A program made the position numbers and the translations under genes. Below, one piece after another: positions 12,608 through 23,223 of a DNA stretch of 64,000 nucleotides; the first letter of the stretch is position 1; every line of letters starts with the position of its first letter. The stretch lies in assembly GCF_047948215.1 (NCBI RefSeq), contig NC_134455.1, positions 160,376,575-160,440,574 of the forward strand. Reading direction: 5' to 3'. Below the pieces are notes generated by a model. The model was given only the letters and a program-made list of their open reading frames with translations, searched no databases and was not told the DNA's origin. This DNA comes from Lycorma delicatula. Taxonomy: Eukaryota; Arthropoda; Insecta; Hemiptera; Fulgoridae.

Positions 12608-13175
12608 TCTACCACTGAACTTATGATGCGCAAGTCAGCACCTTCTGCTGAGCAAATATAAATTTTGCAAAACCTGATTTTAGTCGCCTACAGTCAGGCA
12701 TCCTGCTTATTACAGTACACCCTGTAACAGCATTCTATCATAATACCCCAAGTAGAAAACTTACAGCTTCACAAATACTATGAAAAGGCTGCAATCCATT
12801 CCAATTGCAAGTTTCTGGCTCATTCAACAAACTTATTTCACTATTATAGCATGCACACTGCAAGTTTTTATTGTGTTTACTTTAAGAACATTAATTTGTC
12901 TCCTTAACTCACATTTTTTATTTTTTTAATCAATATTCTTTCTACATTTTTAAAATAATCCCTAGTATACCTCTCTAAATATTTTGTCTTTATCATCCAT
13001 CTTTCCACAAGAGAGTTTTGTGAGTTTTCTATTTCATATGTTTGCATAATTAATGACGCTATCTGCTGTTGCACATCCTCCAACTTAACAATAAAGTGCC
13101 CTATAGCAAAGGATATGAGGATTGGGAGTTCAGGATTCTAGAAAGAATTCATTTGTTGTTATAACAAACTCTGAG

Positions 13176-13364
13176 TTGCTGGTATCTTCTCCGGGGATAA
13201 AAAATATTTCAAAGTTCCCTGTTGCAGGCTCTTCCTCTTGGTCTTTACATTCTTTTTTTTAAGATTATGCTGCCCACCTAAGTTGTTGCTGCAGAGCTGT
13301 TCTCCTCCAAGACCCCACCTGCTTATCTCTTATAGAACCAGTTTCTCTCACTTTTTGTTTAATC
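13176..13364. repeat. Local direct repeat A, copy 2
   Basis: Near-identical to 12419-12607. Both flanks of this copy carry a TTGTTGTTATAACAAA motif (near 13153 and 13379), so the join may have a structure of its own. Confidence 0.9.
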
Positions 13365-13379
13365 AAATGAATCCACTTT

Positions 13380-14406
13380 TTGTTGTTATAACAAATGAAT
13401 CCCTTTTAGAAACTATTTCCTCAGTATTATCTGAGGACAGTGCTTTTCAGTAACATAACTATTATAAAACAATCCATGTTACTATATATAATAGTTTTTT
13501 TTAAACTATTTGCATCTTATGGTCCAAAATGAGTGTAAACGTCAAGCAAAACAAGCAAATCTCCATGCGAGCTGTTGAGGCCATTAAGCAAAAAGAGACT
13601 CTTCAAAAACATAGGAAATCTGGAAGACAGAACCTGGGAAATTAAACACAAACTATTACTATGCACAAAGTTTTGCTTGTAAACACAAAAGTAAATAAGC
13701 CTGTTCAGGAGTAAAATCCAAATCAAATCACTTAGTCGAGACCCCCCCCCCTAAAATAATAACAATAATAATATTAAAAAGACAGTAAGTCATATACACC
13801 TCCCCATGAATGAAATAATTCAGTTAGGAGACGCTGAAACACTGAATTTTAATACAGTGCAGAACAGCTGATTAATATTTATTTTCTGTCAACAGAATAT
13901 GAAAGCTTTAGTATCACTTATTCAATCGCTATAAAAAATTCAGATTAACTCCATAGAAAATACTGCATTAAGAAATGTACAGCAATATAATTAAAAATAA
14001 ATTTATTGTAATAATTACATTGATAATAAGAATACACACATTAAGCGTATTTCCTAGAAACACCATAAAATTAAATAATATTTATATATCAATAACCTTG
14101 AATCAGCCAAATAATAAAATGTTTACTTAATATAAAAATCAACACACTGGTTTCCATTATTAAATCGATAAATAATTACTAGCATAAATTTTTATGTTAC
14201 CAATGACCTTTCTTTCCAATTAAAGATACCTTTTCCAGTATTTATTTCATAAAAACATAAAATAATAAAAATAGACAGTATATTACTGAAGAATGACATT
14301 AAATAAATTTATAACATATACAAAAAGAAAAGAAAAAAAAGAATAAATAGTAACTTCTTTCACTTTCTTTTCTTTCTGTGCTAATATTTACATTAAATTA
14401 GGAATA

Positions 14407-14440
<34 letters not shown>

Positions 14441-14543
14441 AAGAAATAGAGATATTAATACACTTTGTGCTTGTACAACTTTTTTATATTTTAGAAATAA
14501 TTAAAAATAACAATTTTTTTTAAAATAATAAATTCATAAATAC
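13380..14543. other. CAND1 intron 7, left of exon 7
   Basis: AT-rich, with a C8 run at 13741-13752 and an interrupted (TA)n at about 14404-14440. Nothing coding seen. Confidence 0.6.
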
Positions 14544-14802
14544 CTTTAAAACGTGCAATAAGTGCTGGTGATACAACTCTATACATTTCAACAACGAGAT
14601 CCCTTCTAGTAGCAATAACTGCTTCTAGGCATTTAGCAGCAGCACGTCTGACTTTCCAGCTCATATCATCATCATCAGAATATTCATCATTGGCATCATC
14701 ATCATCACCTTCTTCTTCTGTCTCCATTACACCTTCTGCATCACCCTCATCATAATTGTAATTTGGATCATAAGTTATGTATGATAAACATAAGTCTGTT
14801 AT
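14544..14802 (-). CDS. CAND1: CAND1 coding exon 7 (acidic loop)
   Basis: Acceptor TTTTAG at 14805-14803, donor GTATTT after 14544. Encodes ITDLCLSYITYDPNYNYDEG, then a run rich in Glu and Asp (METEEEGDDDDANDEYSDDD) and MSWKVRRAAAKCLEAVIATR, ending ALIARFK (residues ~295-380). The acidic loop followed by DDDMSWKVRRAAAKCL is diagnostic of CAND1. 259 nt, ends in phase 1 (G|AA = Glu). The first ~42 nt plus the acceptor are copied at 15395-15434, inside the preceding intron. Confidence 0.97.
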
Positions 14803-14858
14803 CTAAAAACAAAAAAATTAAAATATGAAAAAATGTAAAAAATATCTAAAATTATTAT
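14761..14858. repeat. Local direct repeat B, copy 1 (spans exon 7 acceptor)
   Basis: The first 42 nt of CAND1 exon 7, its AG acceptor and ~55 nt of intron. Repeated at 15395-15489 with a 4-nt deletion in the exon part. Confidence 0.88.
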
Positions 14859-15394
14859 TTTAGACTGTACAAATAACTAACACATTCATATAATTAATCA
14901 CTATTAATGCTGACTGAAAAAAAATAACATTTAGTATTCAAAAATACTAAATGCTAATGTGTCAGATAATGAAATAAGTTTTATTATGAACCCAAACATT
15001 ACATGAAATAGGTCAGAGAATGCATTAAATTAAACAATAACTCTAAAATAAATAAATTTAAAAAAAGTGAAAGTGTATAATAATAAAATCTGATTATGGT
15101 TAGAGAAAACCATTGCTACTATTGAATTTATATGCTAACTTATCTAGCATATTATATAATGCTTTGACATACATCTGAATATCACAATTTCTAAAATAAA
15201 TAATTTCTAAAATAAAATATAATAATACTTTTTATAAAGTATTTTATAATACTTAATAAAAAATCTTTCTGAAGCTTCTATTCTCATTTACTATCTCATT
15301 ATTTCATTTTTTATTCAATCTATTTACTGATTTTTTCCAATCTTTTCTATGCCCAGATGTTAACCACCTCCAGCTTCTCTTTGCCCCTTTACAT

Positions 15395-15489
15395 ATTTGG
15401 ATCATAAGTTATGTATAACATAAGTCTGTTATCTAAAAACAAAAAAATAAAAATATGAAAAAATGTAAAAAAATATCTAAAATTATTAT
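15395..15489. repeat. Local direct repeat B, copy 2 (decoy splice acceptor)
   Basis: Copy of 14761-14858 lying in intron 6, upstream of the real acceptor in transcription order. It keeps TTTTTAG and the start of the exon sequence, but lacks 4 nt, so reading on from it soon meets TAA. It abuts LINE-like sequence on its left (15300-15394). Confidence 0.85.
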
Positions 15490-15502
15490 GTTTATCATAT
15501 TT

Positions 15503-15644
15503 CCTCTTGTTACATATTTCCGACCAATAGTCCAATCATACTCCTTAAGCATCTTCTCCTAAATTCATATTGTTTTTCAGTAACTATTTTTCTATCTAAT
15601 CTTCAGTTCAAAATTCACATCAGAATTATTGCTGAATATGAATT
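15503..15644 (-). repeat. Local direct repeat C, copy 1 (LINE-derived)
   Basis: 142 bp repeated at 16341-16482 with about three mismatches. The minus strand reads KIVTEKQYEFRRRCLRSMIG, like the C-terminal region of RTE/craniofacial-protein-2-type LINEs, so both copies are LINE pieces. Confidence 0.85.
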
Positions 15645-16340
15645 ATTGCAAGTAAATTTTCCATCCATACAAAAGCGCACTTTTAACAGTTTTACAAAAG
15701 ATGCTTCTTCAAGTCTCTACTGTCAAACTACACAACCCTCTCTGCTGAATGCTTCCTTAGCCATAGCTGCTGCTTTGATTTTACTCTATTATTCTGGTTT
15801 CACAAAGTTTTCCAACCTTTTGCTAACATGTTTCCTACACTATATGTCTGCATTGTTTTATTTATTCAATTATTCCTTCCTCATGTATATGTCCATTGTC
15901 TTGTTGTCTCCTATCCTCAATACTCTGTTTTCTTAACATTTATTTTCATACAATATTCTGTCTTAACATCTAACTTTTAAATCCATTGTTAAATATCCTG
16001 TACATAACCTCTTAAAAAAACTGTCATCTTTGACATGATTATTCAGCTCAGTTTCTTCCCCTAGTAGAAATATCTTTTTCTTTTAGAGCAATTTTTATCA
16101 TATCTTCACCACACAAAATAAATCAAGTTGGTGATTGGCAGCCTTTCTTATCTTTGTAAAATAAACTATTCAGTTAATGTATAATTAATTTTCATAGCTG
16201 CTTTCAGATTCAGATAAGATTTTTAAAATTATTCTCCTATTCTTCAAATCCATTCAGTTTTTTTAATATTTCCAACAGCTTATCAGGTTTGAAATGTTTT
16301 GAGTGCTTTATCCATATCTACCCAACTTACTTATTCCAGT

Positions 16341-16482
16341 CCTCTTGTTACATATTTCCGACCAATAGTCCAATCATACTCCTTAAGCATCTTCTCCTAA
16401 ATTCATATTGTTTTTCAGTAACTATTTTTCTATCTAATCTTCAGTTCAGAATTCACATCAGAATTATTCCTGAATGTGAATT
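16341..16482 (-). repeat. Local direct repeat C, copy 2 (LINE-derived)
   Basis: Near-identical to 15503-15644, 838 bp to the right. The stretch between them (15645-16340) is also LINE-like, with scattered stops. Confidence 0.85.
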
Positions 16483-16640
16483 TAAAACCTACTGATCTGC
16501 CACGTCATCTTGACACTTTAATGCAATGTGCTTTTCTGGAGATTAGAATCAAGGATTTAAGAAAATCCACAGGTCATATCACTTTACGGAAAACGTAGTA
16601 CCTCCTGTAATACGTTTTCCTAAAAGACATATCCCTTTTA

Positions 16641-16651
16641 TTGACAGTTTA
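16641..16651. repeat. R1-like LINE target duplication, left
   Basis: TTGACAGTTTA, repeated at 19068-19078. Confidence 0.85.
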
Positions 16652-19067
16652 TTTTTTTTTTCTTTCCCCTTTCTGGAACCACTCTTGGAGCATTACCTCT
16701 AACAGGGGAAGTGCACAGCCATCAGATGCCAGTATGCAGAGTGCCTGCAATATCATTGCATGAAGACGATCCCCCACATGGTTTGGGGGCCCTCTAAGCG
16801 CTCAGCTATGAACCTGTCCAGCCTGGCATCCTCCGGCATCGAATTCCCTGTCAAGTTTTCTCTGAGGCATATAATCTGTCATTCACTTTCTTAACGTAGT
16901 CCTCTACAGCCTTCCATTCAAGGGGTACTCTAATCATAATTCTCCGAGTGTCTTCTGGATTAAACATGACCTCTGCGCCCAAGGCTTCCAGCATCTCTTG
17001 GCATTCATTCTCAAATTGTGTATAACTTAAATAAACATGTAGAGGGGTCTCCTCCTCAGCATACATGGGACAAAAGGCTGAGTGATCCAAACAGAATCTG
17101 TCCAAGTAAGATCTATAGCCTCCATGGCCCACCAGGAATTCTTAAAGAGTAACCCAGCAACCCATAAGTCCTTCGGTACCAGCTTCTAATATGCATGACA
17201 ATGCGGTGTGTCCACCGCCCTTTTCTCCCCTTGTCCCACCTGCTTTGCCAGATTCCTAAATACTCCTCTTCTATAATAGCAGAAATTCTCCTCTTATCAA
17301 CAGGAAATAGAGGTCCCAATGCCCGGAGTCTCTCTTCCTTTGCTCAATCAGTAGATCTATAGGTAAAAGGCCAGCCAAGACCTCGGCTGCCTCCTTGGAA
17401 ACTGTGCAATAAGCACAGATTATCCGTAAACAGCATCTCCTTTGTGAAGCCTCGAGTCATCCTAAATATTTCACAAACTTAGTGACGCTACCCCACAATT
17501 CAGCCCCAAATACATCGTGGCATGTGCAACTCCAGCCAGCAGTTTCTTCCACAACTAGGTCGGGCCACTGCATTCGGGTAGGAGACCAGCAACCAACCTC
17601 ATCGTCTTCTCCACTATGGCAGCCACCTTATTGGCCTGTGTTCCAAACTGGAGCCTTGAGTCAATCCAGACTCGAGGTATTTAATCACAGGTCTGATTTC
17701 GATCTGTCTTCCCTTGGGTGAGTCTCAGCTTTGAACGTCTCCTGGCAAAAGAAATTGCCAATATCTCTGTTTTAATAGGAACAAGCGTGAGGCCCAACCC
17801 TGGCTTGATAAGCATTGCATATTGTTAACGGTAGCCTTGTGAACTGTGTCAACTTCCACCACCAAAGCAAGGTCATCCGCGTAATATCCACCAGGGTCCC
17901 CTTGGTGGAAGGGAGATGCGGAAGACCCCCTTATAAGACAACACCCAGAGTCAGTCTGAGGACTGATCCCTATGGTACTCCTCTGTATAAATAACGCTCA
18001 ATTGTTTTTCCATCTTCCAGGCAGCAAACAAGCCTATGCCCAGTTTATGACTTGATCATTTGTCAGAGATACAGCAGGATTTAGCACTCCACTAGCGACC
18101 CCATTACTGCAACGTGAAATATGCAATTGAATGCATTTCTCATGTCAAGGGTGACGAGCACGCACATTGGCTCCTCCTCACAGCTCTCTCTGTAACCTGG
18201 CACACAGCGCCCACCACATCAATGGCGGATCTCCCCTTCCGGAAGTTGTATTGGCTGGGAGACAGTCTATCCACCCTCTCCCACACCTCAAATATTCTGC
18301 ATTGGAGCTTCAACACTTTCGCTAGGACTTCTATCATGGCCAGCAACCGGTACGAGGAGGGTAACTCCACTCCGGGTCCCTCCCCGGTTTGAGAACTAAT
18401 ACCAGCCACTGGCATCGCTATCTGTGGGGGAATATCCCCTCTGCAAGGCAAGCATTATATACTTCAAGAAATACATCCAGCCCGCCACCCTTATCACCAA
18501 ATTCAGCCACCGGTCCGGGCCCCCTTGGGGACTTGCACAACATTCCATCCAACTTGCATAACTCCACTTCTGTAAAAGGGAGTGGAATCTCTCCATTATC
18601 CCTGTCATCAGTCATTACCTCTTGTCTATCCGGAAAAAGGCCATTGTTTATGCCCCATACTTCTTGAGCATCCAGCATAACAGGATCCCTGGGCCTCATC
18701 CTTCTTTTAACCAATATAGTTAATGGCCTGCTGTAAGGGTCTACCTCTACCTCTAAAATTAACTCATTCCATGCTTTACATTTTGCCTCTCGAATGCATG
18801 ATGCAAGGCCCTTCTTGGTCTTCTTGTACTGGGCCATACATACATCCCTCAGGACAGGAAAATGAACCCTAGTCATTTTCCTTCTGGCCGTTCAACACAC
18901 CCATCTCTTGTCAGCAGTCTCTGACGACCACTTTCTAATATGTCTCCTAGGGAGTCTGCCGCAGGCAATCTCTAATGAGGCCACTAGGGCCACTAGTTTG
19001 GTGACCTTCTCTTCCACTGAGCCAGGGGCGCAGACTTCACTTAAGTCAAGCACCTCTACAAAGACAG
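16652..19067 (-). mobile_element. R1-like LINE, 5'-truncated
   Basis: 2,416 bp with the poly(A) tail as a T run at its left end and the 11-bp duplication TTGACAGTTTA on both sides. More GC-rich than its surroundings. On the minus strand, right to left: finger/palm entry (KSPRGPGPVAEFGDKGGG), palm (SQTGEGPGVELPSSYRLLAM, FRKGRSAIDVVGAVCQVTER), the catalytic YADD at 17883-17872, and the end domain (GRWTHRIVMHIRSWYRR, GHGGYRSYLDRFCLD). Several frameshifts. Confidence 0.9.
16851..18876 (-). pseudogene. R1-clade reverse transcriptase, frameshifted
   Basis: Four or more minus-strand pieces: 18876-18418, 18451-18140, about 17960-17700 (with GGYYADDLALV), 17319-17113 and 17132-16851. YADD is intact. 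In the terminal knuckle the family's C-x2-C has become C-x2-Y and a later Cys is Ser (FCPMYAEEETPLHVYLSYTQF region), so the zinc knuckle is lost. The endonuclease part is missing because of 5' truncation. Confidence 0.85.
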
Positions 19068-19078
19068 TTGACAGTTTA
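19068..19078. repeat. R1-like LINE target duplication, right
   Basis: TTGACAGTTTA, identical to 16641-16651, at the 5'-truncated end. Confidence 0.85.
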
Positions 19079-19429
19079 CTGATTCAACCAACAAACCAAA
19101 AAAAAGAATAAACCATATATTAATTAATATTTGCTTTGTATTTTGGGTCAGCTTCTTCATTCATCATATCTTTTATTGTTTATATGAATTCAGAGTTTAG
19201 GATTGCTGTCCGTGTTCATTGTCTGCCAGAGTTCATCTTGATCTATGGGACTTTTATTCTACTGAACTGCAATATTTCCTTCATACATATTCCTATTACC
19301 TTATAAGTATTTCTTCCTTTTTATAACTCTTTTCCACCTTCACTCTTGTACTCTTTTTCTACTTATCCCTTACTGTTGTTCTTTTTTATTTCACATATTA
19401 GTTTATACAATCTTTTTCATTATAAATTT

Positions 19430-20965
19430 ACTAGCTGCAGGACATGCCTAAGGCACGCGTCCGCAGCTAGGCCCTCCAGGCAGGTTGCCCTGGCAGGCAG
19501 CCTCTCAGAATGCTATTATTAGGTGTCCAAAATTAATTACTTCTTGTGTAAAAAGGATTTTTTATTAATGAAGAAAATTGATCAAGAAAAAGAGAAAAAA
19601 TATCAGCAAATCTTACCAATTAAATTTGGTTCAAATTGGTTTAGGCATCTTTTAAAGATTGCATCCTCTCAACATTTTCATCAAGATCCATAATATCCAT
19701 ATGCAAATTTACTCAATACAAGAGCTGGAAGCTTAAATATAAATTAAATTAATTTATTATTTATACTCTTATATTCAATTTATGAAACAAATTATCGCAA
19801 TATGAAACTAACCTTGACACAATAACAAAAGAGAAGCTGACTTCAAAATCAATAGATCACTAAGGATATATAAGATTCAAAATTCTTCTAATTTTGACCA
19901 TTATTGTTTCTTCTAATTTTGACCTTTATTGTTTACCATTTGATTTGACCCACGTGTTTTGCCTATATGTATGTTTAATCATAACTACAAAGCCAAAAAA
20001 AATTATATAAAGATTCTAAATGGATAATCAATAGTATTTTCAATATCGATTTATTTGTATTCAAAATAATTGTGTTTACAGATCTGCTACGATATTGAAT
20101 GAATGAAATACGGCAGTAAAATTTATTAATTTATTTATAATTATTACAAGACTGACTAAGAACAGAACATTAGAAAAATTCATTTAATAACAGTAACAAA
20201 AAAAGTGAGAATTAATAAAGAGTAAAAGAACGAGTGAAAATTTATAGAGTAAAAAATGTGAAAAATTTTTATTTTTACAAATGAAAAAGGAGGAAATAAA
20301 ACCAGCCTTTAACAAATAATTTATTATTTACTAGCAGACCCGGCAATGCTTCACTATTCCTAATTTTGACTGTGCATATATATATAGATTAAATGAACAC
20401 AATTGAGTTTGATAAAACATTCAAAATTGAACATTACAGAACTTCACAAAATTTAACCTTCCACTTTATCCCTTTCCCTCTCCTCTTTTTCTTTGACCCT
20501 TTTCCTTTTCCCCCATTTTCCCTTTCCCAATTTTCCCTTTTTGTCCATTTTTTCTTTTTTCCCTATTTCCTGAGTGTAAATCACTCTAGTAGTTTTTTTT
20601 AATGTCAGACGTACATATGAACACTGCCTTTTATTATATAGAACAAGAAAGTCTGTCTGTATATTTTTTTGTTTCATAAATATCTCGACACAGATACCAC
20701 CTAGCAGGTACATATTTGCAAAAGTTTTCTTTTCACATTAATTAATATATATTCTGAATATGAGCCAAATTGGACCATAAATACAATTTTTTGAAATATC
20801 TTGACATTTATAATAAACACATGGCGAGTCTTTGAACAATGGAACAAGACTGACTAATAACAATAGAGCATTAGACAATAACAAAAAAAGTGAGAATTTA
20901 TAAAGAGTAAGAAAAAAGTGAAAAATTTTTATTTTTACAAATAAAAAAGGAGAAAATGAAACCTG
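19430..20965. repeat. Two adjacent copies of an unclassified dispersed repeat
   Basis: TTTACTAGCTGCAGGACATG (19427) and TTTACTAGCAGACCCGGCAA (20329) open similar units, and each unit ends with a matching stretch: 20145-20305 and 20846-20963 share AACAAAAAAAGTGAGAAT and TTTTTATTTTTACAAAT. ACTAGC-GACCCGGCAA is a start seen in many arthropod repeats, but I cannot name the family. A pyrimidine-rich run lies at 20455-20570. Confidence 0.6.
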
Positions 20966-21054
20966 AGTCAACATAAATAATAGATTTCATGAAGAAAAAC
21001 AATCCCAAAAATAAAAAACGATATTATTAATATATATTTTGCACACATGTATGT

Positions 21055-21057
21055 GTG

Positions 21058-21094
<37 letters not shown>

Positions 21095-21110
21095 GTATGT
21101 ATATTTATAT
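21055..21110. repeat. (TA)n / TATG microsatellite
   Basis: Run of TA with flanking GTATATGTATG steps. Confidence 0.9.
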
Positions 21111-21249
21111 CTGTATGTGATATATCAATATATAATAATATAACAAGTATACACCTGTACACATGACCACCACAAGACAATTGCTAATGAATTGGGATTT
21201 TCTGTTAGTGATCAGTACATTTTGGTGATAAACTAAGGAGGACAGAGAC

Positions 21250-21264
21250 GCACACACGCACACG

Positions 21265-21338
<74 letters not shown>
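21250..21338. repeat. (CA)n microsatellite
   Basis: About 89 bp of CA with a few CG interruptions near its left end (CACACGCACACGCACGCA). The minus strand reads as poly-Cys/Val, which is an artefact. Confidence 0.97.
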
Positions 21339-21341
<3 letters not shown>

Positions 21342-21422
21342 GCAGCCACACTTATGAATGCCATTTAGTAAGATAGGATATGTTTCAATATTTGTCTGAA
21401 AGCAATTTCTCATTTGCTTTTT

Positions 21423-22213
21423 ACTTCCTTGTACAAAGTAAAGTATTGTGATCATGAAAAATTTTGGTTTTCAGATTTCATCAGAAATATCCATTTTGAC
21501 CATCCCTGAATCCATTTTGACTAGTTTTGGTATGCCATCTGTATGTACATGCAGATGTACATACCAAAATGAAGGTATAACCTTCTATTATGGAGGTTAC
21601 ATACATATGTGCGTATGTATCCTCCATAACTCAAAAATAATTAGCCATAGGAAGTTGAAATTTTGTATTTAGGACTGTTGTAACATCTAGTTGGGCACCT
21701 CCCCTTTTGATTGCAATTGCCTGGACCATAAGTGCCCAGAAAAGCACAAAATTAAAAAAATTTGGATTTTGAACTTTTTCTTAACTGCTGTAATAAGCCC
21801 CCATTGAAAGCTTTTCAATGACATATCATAAGTGATATTTTCATTGGTTCCAGAGTTACAGCCAAATAGGATTTTAATTAATTAAACAGTTGGATCAAGA
21901 GGAAAAGTCATATCAGTTCGAATCAAACTTTAACTCTTTTTAAAAAAAATATTTTTTTTTAATTTATAGGTATTGATTTATTAATAATTATTAACCTCTG
22001 AATAGTAATACAAATTTTATGATAATAATTTATCATAAAATATAATAAAATAATTAATTAATAATAATAAAATAATAATATAAAATAATTTATCAATAAA
22101 ACCATTAAAAAAAAAATATGATGAAATATCAAACGTTATTAATGAAATAAAATTTTATATAAATTTAATTTAAAAAGATGTGTATATGTAATTTGATAAG
22201 CATACAAGGAAGT
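21423..22213. mobile_element. Non-coding inverted-end element (MITE-like)
   Basis: Bounded by perfect 11-bp inverted ends ACTTCCTTGTA (21423-21433; complement 22203-22213). Inside are three consecutive hairpin sequences: 21524-21569 (arms around TTTGGTATG / CATACCAAA), 21571-21585 (GAAGGTATAACCTTC) and 21589-21628 (TATGGAGG / CCTCCATA). No coding frame. No clear target duplication, so the class is unproven. Confidence 0.6.
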
Positions 22214-22434
22214 CATGTGGTCCCACTTCAGATTTTTTCATTTTAATTCACGACTCAATTTTCTGAATTGAATGGGAAAATTTAATGTAAGAAAACAGAA
22301 AAAATACAGAAAAAAAATTCGGTATTTTCCCTTTATTTTTCTATCTTCTATATTCTAAATCTGATTTTTACTACCATGAAAATCAAATTCTGTAATTAAA
22401 TTAGGGGCAGTCACAACCATCTATCCTTTGCATG

Positions 22435-23185
22435 TTAATTTTAGTTATATTGAAGACCCATTCTTATAGACCCATATCTTTCGATCAATCCATTTGAATT
22501 GTCCCAAAAAAACATAAGCTGGTTGCTTGACCAATTCAAAAAAAATTGAAACTTACCCACTTGTTTCCTACATATTTCAGAACCTTAAAATTATTTTTTT
22601 TTTAAATTCTTTATTTAAGCAATTTACCTGTGGTGACCAATTTTGTTACAGTGTGCATAACTGTTTTTGTTATTGTAAGGTCTTTACGGAAAAAATCATA
22701 AACAAAACGTAATTTAATCATATTTTCTCAAGGTAAAAGATTGCTCCACTGATTTATCTCTTCTTTCTATGAGAAAATTACCAATAAAATTGAACATGAA
22801 AAAAGGTGAAATTTCACATTTGGAATTTTTTTCAAGAGGCAGGGATGCCATATGCAGTTTGAATTATTTTTTTATATGTAGGTATTATATGTTAGCAGTT
22901 TTACCATAAATAATATTAATGGTGACATACCGTTAAATTTTTATGAATTTTTGAAAACTAATTTTTTTTTAAATTCATATTTTGGCTTCAAATAACTCTG
23001 ATGGGGCAGGTGATAATCTCAAATTTGCACAACTTACAGTGTTTTTGTAGTTAGTTTATGGCAAATCTTGTGTTTTTTACTAATAAAAAGTTATAATCTC
23101 TTAAAAGTGATGAAAAACTTGTTAAAAGCGATACCATTTTGACTCACTACATAAGAGCTCCAAGAAGGTTTCAAGTCTTCTTGGC
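22435..23185. repeat. Long-arm transposon, left inverted arm
   Basis: Matches the complement of 25348-26130. A 29-bp perfect block (23114-23142 against 25392-25420) reads outward as TCAAAATGGTATCGCTTTTA; many other blocks align with small gaps (e.g. CTGCCCCATCAGAGTTAT). The outer limit is blurred; similarity fades near 22435. Confidence 0.85.
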
Positions 23186-23223
23186 AGTTAATATTTTTAT
23201 AACCGTCACTGTTCTTAGTTCAT

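Noticed and set aside
21105..21455. 116-codon minus-strand frame with long Cys-Val run
   Set aside because: Produced entirely by the (CA)n microsatellite.
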